Below, piece after piece: positions 1-7,578 of a DNA stretch of 37,709 bases. The DNA lies in the NCBI GenBank assembly GCA_021733925.1, contig JAIPJY010000063.1:1-37709 (forward strand). Reading direction: 5' to 3'. Made by a program: the position numbers and the translations under genes. Source of the DNA: Prosthecobacter sp. (lineage in GTDB: Bacteria > Verrucomicrobiota > Verrucomicrobiia > Verrucomicrobiales > Verrucomicrobiaceae). Every line of letters starts with the position of its first letter. Position 1 is the stretch's first letter. Below the pieces are notes generated by a model, which saw only the letters and a program-made list of their open reading frames with translations, was not told where the DNA came from and made no database searches.

Positions 1-282
1 TCTTTCCTGCGGCATCACATCTTACGCCGTGGAATGCGCTTGGCAGCTTGCCATGGTCTTTCGTCATCCCATTCCGCTTTACACCAGTCCCAAGGGGACT
101 GCGCATCATAGCGAAGGGTTGCCGAGCCTCAGCGAGGCTACCCTGGCACCGGACGTCAATCACAGGAAAGCAAACCCAGCGCCTTCGCCACACACCACGT
201 CCACCAGCAGCGCTTGCAAGAAGCTCCGCCGCGTTCAGAGCGTACCGCCAGCCCCAAACCTCGATAACTTACCAAAGTAGAA
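1..282. repeat. MITE-like dispersed repeat, copy 1 (left end outside window)
   Basis: This stretch matches 9845-10122 almost base for base, including the terminal inverted repeat GATAACTTACCAAAGTAGAA at 263-282. The left terminal repeat would lie just before base 1. The core contains two obvious hairpins: CAGTCCC/GGGACTG near 87-103 and AGCCTC/GAGGCT near 124-139. Small open frames inside it (for example 29-280) look like by-products of the repeat, because both copies carry them without any sign of selection on protein. Confidence 0.75.
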
Positions 283-285
283 TTA

Positions 286-363
286 ACCACAGAGGCACGA
301 TGGACACAGAGGTTTGCAATCAAGATCGGATTCAGATCTCTGCGCTCATCGTGCCTCTGTGGT
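286..363. repeat. Palindromic hairpin element (17-bp arms)
   Basis: ACCACAGAGGCACGATG (286-302) is perfectly complementary to 347-363. The same arms with a related but partly inverted loop recur at 33422-33499 and 37197-37274. Just beyond it, 381-411 holds the reverse complement of a ~30-bp motif (ATACCACGATC.ATTGAAAACAGG) that also borders the other two copies, so the element travels together with that motif. It may act as an RNA hairpin or be a non-autonomous mobile unit. Confidence 0.7.
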
Positions 364-442
364 GGATTCACTGCTGAGAGACAGACCTGTTTTCAATTGG
401 TCGTGGTATCACTTCCTCCACTCACCGAGCGACCTCCGTCCC

Positions 443-1291
443 TCATTCCGCCTTCTTCATCTCCAGCCGCTCCCCACACCGCAACACGCGAAACGGCTGC
501 TCCAGCCGACCGCACGCGGTCACAAACTCATCCGTCGTCTCGGTGTTGAACTCAAACATGTCGTAATGGCAGGGCACCACCAGCCGCGCCTCCCCCACCT
601 TGCCCAGTGCCGCCGCCTCCGTGCCGTTGAGATTTCCCGCCACCCGGCGCTCGGGTTTGTTGCCATTGATCGGCAGCAGCATCAGATCGCACGCGTACTT
701 ACGGGCCATTGCAACGATATCATCGTGCCAGAGCGTGTCGCCGCTGTGGTAGATCGTAAACGGTCCGCACCTCACCAAAAAACCTGTGTAAAAACAGTTT
801 TCCTCTTCATCACGCATCACCTCATTGTGTTTGGCGATGACACCGCGCAGTTCCCACTGGCCCTCGTAATACACATCACGATCCCCAATGCCGCAGTAGG
901 TCACCGCAGCATCTCCCAGCCGCTTCTCCGCCTCGGGAATGATCGGCTGCGGCAGGTAGAGCCGATATCCAGGATTCGCCTCCGCCAGCGGCACCAGCGT
1001 GGCACCGTCCAGATGATCCGTATGCACGTGACTGGCCGTCACTCGGCTGATGCCCGTCAGCCGGCGCGGGTCGATGCAGCGCTCCGTCATCCGCACATGC
1101 GGCTTGTCCGTAGCCGCGTACTTTTCCGTCAGTGAATCAGAGAGGTAGGGGTCAAACAGCAGCCGCTCCCCTGCCCACTGCACCAGAAACCCGCTCTGCC
1201 CCAGCCACCACACATGCAGCGTGTCCTCGTCCAGCGAAGCCGCCGCCATGTCGGCCAGCAGCGCATCGTCTTTTTGTAACGCTGTGATCAT
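443..1291 (-). CDS. Metal-dependent hydrolase, metallo-beta-lactamase fold (UlaG-like)
   Basis: A 282-residue cytoplasmic protein of the Lactamase_B_2/UlaG-like branch of the metallo-beta-lactamase superfamily. The metal-binding signature HVHTDH is at residues 88-93, with further ligands expected in HSGDT (182-186) and the histidine of PCHYDMF near the C-terminus. The N-terminal strand WWLGQSGFLVQ is typical of the family, whose best known member opens the lactone of L-ascorbate-6-phosphate; the substrate here cannot be told from sequence. The start ATG at 1291 overlaps the stop codon of the upstream NadD/NAD kinase gene as ATGA, so the two are probably translationally coupled. The frame stays open upstream to 1630, but that extension is composition-biased shadow sequence of the upstream gene and is excluded. 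Confidence 0.88.
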   Translation of the reverse strand: MITALQKDDALLADMAAASLDEDTLHVWWLGQSGFLVQWAGERLLFDPYLSDSLTEKYAATDKPHVRMTERCIDPRRLTGISRVTASHVHTDHLDGATLVPLAEANPGYRLYLPQPIIPEAEKRLGDAAVTYCGIGDRDVYYEGQWELRGVIAKHNEVMRDEEENCFYTGFLVRCGPFTIYHSGDTLWHDDIVAMARKYACDLMLLPINGNKPERRVAGNLNGTEAAALGKVGEARLVVPCHYDMFEFNTETTDEFVTACGRLEQPFRVLRCGERLEMKKAE

Positions 1292-2670
1292 GCTCCGAAC
1301 TGGATGGCTGCAATTTTTTCCGCCATGTCGTGGCTGGCGCAGAACACCAGCTCCGCCGCCGCCGCACGCGACATCCGCGCATGCAGCGCCACCACACGGC
1401 CCATGCTCAGGCCGTCCACAAACGCCTGCACCGGGCGGTGCTTCGGTTCGATGTTGCGGATCTCCACCGTCGTATCGGGAGTCAGCAGCGCACTGCGCCA
1501 GTGCGCCGGCTGCAGCACATTGGAGCCAACAAGTAACCATGCCGGCGTATCCGCCAGCAGCGGCGGCGCCCCCATGCTGCGTGCATACGCCGTCGAACCG
1601 GCAGCCGTGGCCACCAGCGCCCCGTCGCACACCAGTTTGGGAATCCGGCGCACGTTATTCACAGTGATCTCCAGCCACGCCGACTGGCTCGTCGCACGCT
1701 CCAGCCAGGAATCATTGAACCCATGCGCCGAATGCCTGCGCCCCTCTTCGTCCTCAAACTCAAGGAAAAGCATGGGCATCTGGCGAAAAATGACATCACT
1801 CGGCGGAAACGAATTCGCCGTTACTTGTTCCAGCCCGTTCAGCAAAAACCCCAGGTGCCCCGCATTGACGCCAAAGAACGGCAGTCTCTTCCGCCAGTGC
1901 TCGCGAATGCTCCGCAGCATCGCCCCGTCCCCGCCGATCACATTGATAAAATCCGCCTCCCCCGCAGCCACATGCCCACCATCCAGCAGCTTGCTCAGCT
2001 CACGCACCTTGGGATTGTCCACGTCTGCCTGCAGAAAAAACTTCGCGTCTTCCAGCGTGCCCCGCGCCCAGTTCCCCGGCACCGGAGCGCGGTAAAGACC
2101 GTAGCGCGCCAGGTAGGCCTCCGCCCGTGGCGGCACCAGATCGCGCACACACTTTCCATGGCTCAAATGTTCGCGGATCGCCGTGCTGGAGCCTTCCACC
2201 AGATGTTCAATGACCTGCGCGTGCGGCGGCAGATCACCGTCATGCAGCGTGTAGCCCGGCCGCTTGAGCACCGCAAAATTCGCCTGCTCCCACAGTTCCG
2301 CGCCATGCGCCCACGTCCGCTGGATCAGCGACTCTCCGCTTGCTCCCCCCGTCACCAGATCCGCCCCCACCACATGCCACAGCTCCCCTTCGGCTTCAAA
2401 GCGCCGCTGCAGCTCATAATTCCGCGTAAACGTCTCCTGCTCAAAATCCGAGAGATCCACGCTCACCTTGGGCAGTCCGCCAAACACGATGTCCGCCAGC
2501 GCCGCGCGATACACCGAAGGGATGCCGTCGGTCTCCGGCTTGTCCGGCCGTGGTCCGCAGGGAATCACCCGCACCTCATCAAAATCCTGCGCCAGCCGCA
2601 GGGCAATCGCGGCATGGTGGTTCCCCGGGGGATTAAAGCTGCCTCCAAAAATAGCGATGCGCTTGGGCAT
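1288..2670 (-). CDS. Fusion of a NadD-like nucleotidyltransferase and NAD kinase
   Basis: A protein of 460 residues. The N-terminal ~205 residues resemble nicotinate-nucleotide adenylyltransferase (NadD): IAIFGGSFNPP near the start and GSSTAIREHL matching the family's SSTxIR motif. The rest resembles ATP-dependent NAD kinase (NadK): GGDGAML for GGDGTML, GVNAGHLGFLL, a Asn-Asp motif in GFNDSWLERATSQ, and DGALVATAAGSTAY. These are consecutive late steps of NAD(P) synthesis, so one polypeptide could make NaAD and phosphorylate NAD. The NadD HxGH signature reads GNHH here, with the first histidine lost, so adenylyltransferase activity is uncertain. The start ATG at 2670 gives the canonical N-terminus; a TTG at 2703 lies 12 nt after an AGGAGG and is the alternative, adding 11 residues. 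The gene overlaps the next one by ATGA. Confidence 0.87.
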   Translation of the reverse strand: MPKRIAIFGGSFNPPGNHHAAIALRLAQDFDEVRVIPCGPRPDKPETDGIPSVYRAALADIVFGGLPKVSVDLSDFEQETFTRNYELQRRFEAEGELWHVVGADLVTGGASGESLIQRTWAHGAELWEQANFAVLKRPGYTLHDGDLPPHAQVIEHLVEGSSTAIREHLSHGKCVRDLVPPRAEAYLARYGLYRAPVPGNWARGTLEDAKFFLQADVDNPKVRELSKLLDGGHVAAGEADFINVIGGDGAMLRSIREHWRKRLPFFGVNAGHLGFLLNGLEQVTANSFPPSDVIFRQMPMLFLEFEDEEGRRHSAHGFNDSWLERATSQSAWLEITVNNVRRIPKLVCDGALVATAAGSTAYARSMGAPPLLADTPAWLLVGSNVLQPAHWRSALLTPDTTVEIRNIEPKHRPVQAFVDGLSMGRVVALHARMSRAAAAELVFCASHDMAEKIAAIQFGA

Positions 2671-2801
2671 GCCCCACCGTGCCAGTGGTCCAAACGAGTG
2701 CAAGCAGCCAGAATCCCTCCTTTAAGCCCAGCCCGACCCGGCTCGAAAACCTTGAATGCCTTGAAGTTTTGCTGAAACCAAGGATTCCAGGGAGGAGCGG
2801 C

Positions 2802-2861
2802 AACGCGTCCCCACCTGCCCTGCAGGGTGCGGCGCGCGAAAAGGGAAGGTAGGGACGCGTT
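2802..2861. repeat. REP-like inverted repeat
   Basis: AACGCGTCCCCACCT (2802-2816) and AGGTAGGGACGCGTT (2847-2861) are inverted with one mismatch around a 30-nt GC-rich loop. It lies between the NadD/NadK gene and the kinase relic. It may be a REP-type hairpin. The rest of 2671-3013 holds no gene that I can support. Confidence 0.6.
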
Positions 2862-3013
2862 GTGCGCGTCCGTGCCCCCGACATCCAGCTCATCTCCATC
2901 CCCGACGCCCGCGACCTCAACATCATGCCCATCGCCACGTCCAAAGATTCGAAGTAAAGTATCACGGGCAATTGCATCCTCCGAAGCCCCGCGAAGGATG
3001 GACCTGCCCGTAG

Positions 3014-3535
3014 CTCTTAGCGCCGCGGCGTCAGGTGCGGTGTCAGTCGACAGCCCTGCGGCGGCGGATCGAGCACGAAGCAGCGCACGAGGAGCGGCTG
3101 CGGATCACACGCGAGTTTCACGATACGCTGGGGCAAGGGCTTGCGGGGCTTTCGCTCAGGCTCAAAACTGTGCAGGCACGCGGCATTGACGAAAAGAGCG
3201 GGCAGTTGCTGCGGGCCTCGCTCGGGCTGGTGTCGCAGATTCAGGCAGAGACACGCAGCCTCGTCTCGGAGCTGCGCGAGCCCTCCCAGGAGAGTGCGGA
3301 CATTGTGGCGGCGTTGCGCGAGATCATTGCCGACGACGGACACGGCTTCAATCCCGAGGTGCCGCGCGGCGGAGGAGGAGGGCACTTCGGCTGCATCGGC
3401 ATCGAGGTGCGTTGCGAAGAGCTCGGCACCAGCGCGCGTTGGCAATCCGCGCCGGACCAGGGCACGACGATTGAGATCGAGCTGTCGCTGGAAGAACCCG
3501 CCGAAGCGATCCGGCGCGGCATCATCAAAGTCTAG
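3014..3535 (+). pseudogene. Sensor histidine kinase relic with deleted ATPase core
   Basis: The frame opens after a stop at 3011-3013 and encodes a piece of a NarL/DegS-type (HisKA_3) kinase. LRRRIEHEAAHEERLRIT followed by REFHDTLGQGLAGLSLRL is the dimerization helix with the phospho-accepting histidine. About 70 residues later the frame jumps straight to DDGHGFNPE and GHFGCIGIEVRCEELG and then PDQGTTIEIELSL, which are the late G-box parts of the HATPase domain. The N-box and the first half of the ATPase domain are missing, as are all sensor and membrane segments. This is best read as a decayed remnant with an internal deletion. No partner response regulator is adjacent. Confidence 0.72.
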
Positions 3536-3623
3536 CCACCGCACCCGTCATCGAGATCAAACTCACGACCTTGCGCGCGCGAGCTGCCACCAGATCCTTC
3601 AGTCAGGGCGAGTTCCTTGCAAT

Positions 3624-3670
3624 AAAGTGTCGACACTTTGTGTTTGTTGAGCTGAAAGTGTCGACACTTT
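3624..3670. promoter_or_regulatory. Tandem palindromic operators, likely bound by the GntR domain
   Basis: The perfect 16-bp palindrome AAAGTGTCGACACTTT occurs twice, at 3624-3639 and 3655-3670. The centres are 31 bp apart, about three helical turns, so two dimers would sit on the same DNA face. The second copy ends 11 bp before the ATG at 3682. GntR-family proteins usually bind short palindromes near their own gene, so autoregulation is the natural inference. Confidence 0.8.
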
Positions 3671-3681
3671 AATCCCCTCCC

Positions 3682-6600
3682 ATGCCCAAAGTTCACTTCC
3701 AGCCCCGGCGCAACCTGTCCGATGAGATCGTCCTGCAACTGCGCGGAAACATCATCTCCGGCGTTTTCAAGCCGGGTGAAGCCCTCGCTGAACCGGTGCT
3801 GGCGAAACGCTTTGGCGTCAGCCGCGCTCCAGTGCGTGAAGCCATGATCGAGCTGGAACGCGTCGGTCTGGTTCAGTTCGAGACGTCTGGACGGACTCGG
3901 GTCAGGGTGCTGGAGGAAAAGGACATCGCCGAGATCCTCGAAGCCCGGATCGCCCTGGAGTCCATGGGGGCGCGACTGGCCGCCATGCGTTGGACTGCGG
4001 AAGACAGCCGCTGGATCGAGAACAGCATCGCGGGACAGGAGAAGGCTTTGACCGGCGCGGAGTTCAGCCAGCTGGACATCGCGATGCATGAATACATCAT
4101 GAAGCGCAGCGGGAATGAACGGCTGGTCGTGCTCTGGCAATGCGTCCGCTGGCAGTTCGAGATGGCGCTGGCTTTCATCCACCGGCTTCAGGAAAAGCTG
4201 GCTTCCGATCTCCGCCGCTTCAGCGTGGACGGGCATTGGAAGGTGCTTGAGACACTGGCCTCCCGTCAGCCGGAATCGGCCGCCAAAATGATGAGCCAGC
4301 ACATCACAGGCTCGCTGGAATGGTCCATCCCCGAACCCTCGGAACCGCCCCCTGCAGCCGCCCCCCTTCCCCGGAAAAGCCGCTCCGCAAAACTGGTCCG
4401 CGGATGGTTCGCCTGGTTGAGCCTGTCTTCGCTCGCGCTGGGATTGGGTGGTGGCGTCCCGGCCCTGGCGTCCAACGGCGTGCAGCCTGCTGCGGCGACC
4501 TTTTTTGAAAAGGAGGTGCGCCCGATCCTCGTGAACCGGTGTTTTGACTGCCACAGCAGCACAAAGCAGAAGGGCGGTCTGCGGGTGGACCATCTCGGCT
4601 ACCTGAAAACAGGCGGAGATACCGGCCCGGCCCTGGTGCCCGGGAACCCGGAGGGCTCCGCGCTCATGGAGGCCGTGCGCTACGCGAACAAAGACTTCCA
4701 GATGCCGCCGAAGCAGAAGATGCCGGACGCGGAAATCGCAGTTCTTGAAAAATGGATCCAGATGGGAGCGCCGTGGCCCGAAGATGCCTCGAAAAAGGTC
4801 GTGGTGACAGAGGGAGGCTTCACGGAGGAGCAGCGGAATTACTGGTTCTTCAAACCGGTGGCCAAGGTGTCGCCGCCGATGGCTGGCGGGAAATGGCCGC
4901 GCAATGACATCGACCGCTTCATCGCGGAGAAGCAGGCGGAATGGAAGCTCACCCCCGCGCCGGAGGCGGACAGGCATGAACTGGTGCGTCGGCTGTATTT
5001 TGACCTTCACGGCCTGCCGCCGACGAAGCAGCAGATCGACGCCTTTGTGAACGACAAGGCCCCGCATGCCTATGAAAGGCTCGTGGATGAGCTGCTGGCG
5101 AGCCCGCGCTATGGCGAACGCTGGGCGCAGCATTGGCTGGACCTCGTGCGCTATGCGGAGAGCGATGGTTACAACGCGGACGCGTATCGCGCGTCTGTCT
5201 GGCCGTATCGCGACTACGTCATCAAATCGCTCAACGACGACAAGCCCTACGACCAGTTCGTGCGTGAACAGCTCGCGGGTGACGAGATTGCGCCGGATGA
5301 TCCGAACGTCCTCGTCGCCACCGCTTTCATGCGTCATCCGGTGTATGAGTACAACCTGCGCGACGTGCGTGGCCAGTGGGACACCATTCTCACCGACATG
5401 ACGGACACCACGGGCGAGCTCTTCCTCGGCCTGAGCATGGGCTGCGCGCACTGCCACAACCACAAGTTCGACCCCATCCTGCAAAAGGATTACTACCGCC
5501 TGCGGGCCTTTCTGGCACCGGTGAACTGGCGCGATGACATGACGCTGGCCACCCCGGCGGAGAAAAAGGCCTTTGCAGAACAGCAGGCCCAATGGGAGGC
5601 GGCCACCGCCGAAATCCGCGCCAAAATCAACACCCTCACGGAGCCGGCCATCCACGAGCTGGTTGAGGTCTGGCGCGTCAGCTTCAGCGAGGACTTGCAG
5701 GCCATGACCCACAAGCCTGCGGACCAACGCGACGCGCTGGAGAAACAACTCGCCGGACTTTGCGAGCGCCAGCTGGAATACGCGCGCACCACTTTCAATC
5801 CGACCACCCATCTGAAGTCGGACAAGGCCAGAGAGGAATACAAGGCGCTCCAGGAGGAGCTGAAGAAGTTCCAGCACCTGAAGCCGAAACCGCTGCTCCC
5901 CGCCTTCGTCGTCACGGATGCGGGACCCGCAGCACCTGCGACCACGCTGAAGACACGCAAAGGCGGGCAGGAGATCAAGCCAGGCTTCCTTTCCATCGTG
6001 GACCCGCGCCTGCCGCAGATCAAACCGACCCAGACCTCCACCGGACGCCGCAAGGCGCTGGCGGACTGGATCACGCGTCCAGACAACCAGCTCTCCACCC
6101 GTGTGATCGTGAACCGTGTGTGGCAGTATCATTTCGGGCGCGGCATCGTCGCGACGGCAAGCGAATTTGGCAGGCTGGGCGAGCTGCCAACACATCCCGA
6201 ATTGCTCGATGATCTCACGTCGAAATTCGTGGCCGGAGGCTGGCATCTCAAACCGCTGCATCGTGAGATCATGCTCTCCGCCACCTACCGCCAGACAGCG
6301 CGTCGCGAGCCGGACGGGACTGCGGCAAAGGTCGATCCGTCGAACCGCTTTCTGTGGCGCTTCCATCCGCGCCGTCTCGATGCGGAGCAGGTGCGCGACG
6401 CCCTGCTGGCGGTCAGCGGCGAGCTTGAGACGAAGCCTGGCGGTCCCGCCGGCGATGGCAATGGCCCGCGCCGCTCGATTTACACGATGAAGAAGCGCAA
6501 CAGCCCGAACGAGCTGCTGCGCGCCCTCGACATGCCTGCGGGTTTTACGAGCGCCTCCGAACGACAGAGCACCACGACGCCGACGCAGGCGCTGCAATTG

Positions 6601-7545
6601 TTCAATGGCGACTGGCTGCTTTCCCGCGCCCGCAAGCTCGCCTCCCGTGTGGCAGGCATTGACGATGCGTGGCTGGCTGTCTTCGGCCGCCCGCCAACGG
6701 ACGAGGAGCGGGGCACGGCGGAGTCCTTCCTGAAAAAACGCATGGGAAAGGCCACGGCGGCCCATGCCCACGCCGAGGCCGCCGCAAGTGGAGCTTCGGA
6801 CGGGGGCTTCAAAATCAACAGTCCGCACGAGCGTCTGCTGGTGAAATCCAGCGAGAAGGAGGGCGATGAATTCACCGTCGAGGCCGTCGTGAAACTCGAC
6901 AGCATCGACTCAAACGCCGAACTGCGCACGCTGGTCTCGCGTTGGGATGGCGGCAAGGGCAGCCTGGAATCCTTTGGCTGGAGCATCGACGTCACCGGCC
7001 AGAAATCGCGCTACAAGCCGCGCCACATCCTTATGCAGATCGTCGGCGAGGACGAGAACGCGAATATCGGCTATCAGGTGGTGCCTGCCAGCATCCACAT
7101 CGAAGTGGGACGCCGCTATCACCTCGTGGCGCGTGTTTCCTCCGCCCGTCACAACGTCACCTTCACCGTGCGTGATCTCGACACCCCCGGGGCCGTCGTG
7201 CAGTCCACCGTGGCACCGCTGGACCCTCTCTCGAAGATCAGCCAGGGCGCTTCGCCAGTCGTCCTCGGCGGGTTGAGCAAGCGCATGCCGACGAGGCAGT
7301 GGGATGGCCGGATCGAGGCCCTGCGCATCGTCCCGGGTTGCCTCGCTGACCACGCGCTCAACGCCGATCCCGCGAAGTGGAACGCCGGATTCGTCGTCTG
7401 GAATGCCGCTGATCCGCCGAGCCCGCAGTTCACCTGGAGCGGCGCCGGCTCCAGGGACTCCGAGGAGAACGATCCTTTCCGCCAGGCCATGAGCGACCTC
7501 TGCCAGGTGCTGCTGACCTCGAACGAATTCTTCTACCTTTATTAA
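3682..7545 (+). CDS. GntR/FCD regulator fused to PSCyt1-PSCyt2-PSD1 cytochrome protein
   Basis: One uninterrupted 1287-residue frame. Residues ~10-75 are a GntR winged helix (AEPVLAKRFGVSRAPVREAM) and ~80-215 an FCD-type ligand domain. After a Pro-rich linker, ~241-264 form a hydrophobic segment ending in PALAS, like a signal peptide or anchor. Then follow a planctomycete cytochrome domain (PSCyt1) with heme motif CFDCH at 287-291 and QMPPK as possible distal ligand, a DUF1549/PSCyt2 domain with a second CxxCH (CAHCH, 588-592), a DUF1553/PSD1 domain, and a LamG-like beta sandwich (~1040-1230) inserted before the usual PSD1 end SNEFFYLY. The families are normally separate genes. There is no ATG near the junction to start a separate cytochrome gene. 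The DNA-binding part would be cytoplasmic and the rest periplasmic; internal cleavage by signal peptidase is possible. It heads an operon with DUF1501 and an aldolase. Confidence 0.85.
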   Translation: MPKVHFQPRRNLSDEIVLQLRGNIISGVFKPGEALAEPVLAKRFGVSRAPVREAMIELERVGLVQFETSGRTRVRVLEEKDIAEILEARIALESMGARLAAMRWTAEDSRWIENSIAGQEKALTGAEFSQLDIAMHEYIMKRSGNERLVVLWQCVRWQFEMALAFIHRLQEKLASDLRRFSVDGHWKVLETLASRQPESAAKMMSQHITGSLEWSIPEPSEPPPAAAPLPRKSRSAKLVRGWFAWLSLSSLALGLGGGVPALASNGVQPAAATFFEKEVRPILVNRCFDCHSSTKQKGGLRVDHLGYLKTGGDTGPALVPGNPEGSALMEAVRYANKDFQMPPKQKMPDAEIAVLEKWIQMGAPWPEDASKKVVVTEGGFTEEQRNYWFFKPVAKVSPPMAGGKWPRNDIDRFIAEKQAEWKLTPAPEADRHELVRRLYFDLHGLPPTKQQIDAFVNDKAPHAYERLVDELLASPRYGERWAQHWLDLVRYAESDGYNADAYRASVWPYRDYVIKSLNDDKPYDQFVREQLAGDEIAPDDPNVLVATAFMRHPVYEYNLRDVRGQWDTILTDMTDTTGELFLGLSMGCAHCHNHKFDPILQKDYYRLRAFLAPVNWRDDMTLATPAEKKAFAEQQAQWEAATAEIRAKINTLTEPAIHELVEVWRVSFSEDLQAMTHKPADQRDALEKQLAGLCERQLEYARTTFNPTTHLKSDKAREEYKALQEELKKFQHLKPKPLLPAFVVTDAGPAAPATTLKTRKGGQEIKPGFLSIVDPRLPQIKPTQTSTGRRKALADWITRPDNQLSTRVIVNRVWQYHFGRGIVATASEFGRLGELPTHPELLDDLTSKFVAGGWHLKPLHREIMLSATYRQTARREPDGTAAKVDPSNRFLWRFHPRRLDAEQVRDALLAVSGELETKPGGPAGDGNGPRRSIYTMKKRNSPNELLRALDMPAGFTSASERQSTTTPTQALQLFNGDWLLSRARKLASRVAGIDDAWLAVFGRPPTDEERGTAESFLKKRMGKATAAHAHAEAAASGASDGGFKINSPHERLLVKSSEKEGDEFTVEAVVKLDSIDSNAELRTLVSRWDGGKGSLESFGWSIDVTGQKSRYKPRHILMQIVGEDENANIGYQVVPASIHIEVGRRYHLVARVSSARHNVTFTVRDLDTPGAVVQSTVAPLDPLSKISQGASPVVLGGLSKRMPTRQWDGRIEALRIVPGCLADHALNADPAKWNAGFVVWNAADPPSPQFTWSGAGSRDSEENDPFRQAMSDLCQVLLTSNEFFYLY

Positions 7546-7578
7546 ATCAAGACCGCGAACAACCAGCTTTCCAAGATT

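Noticed and set aside
29-280. Small open frames within the dispersed repeat (also at 9865-10107 and 25002-25223)
   Set aside because: They coincide with repeat copies, differ in frame between copies and show no protein motif.
1292-1630. N-terminal extension of the metallo-hydrolase frame
   Set aside because: It lies wholly within the NadK coding region, is Gly/Ala/Cys-rich shadow sequence, and the family N-terminus begins near the ATG at 1291.
2866-2958. 31-codon piece reading RVVRVRAPDIQLISIPDARD on the plus strand
   Set aside because: It looks protein-like and could be the end of a lost gene, but it has a stop just upstream, no start and no family I can name.
3532-6828. 1098-codon open frame on the minus strand opposite the GntR-cytochrome gene
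   Set aside because: The plus frame has clear domains along its whole length; the antisense frame is Arg/His/Leu-rich with no recognisable motif, as expected opposite high-GC coding DNA.
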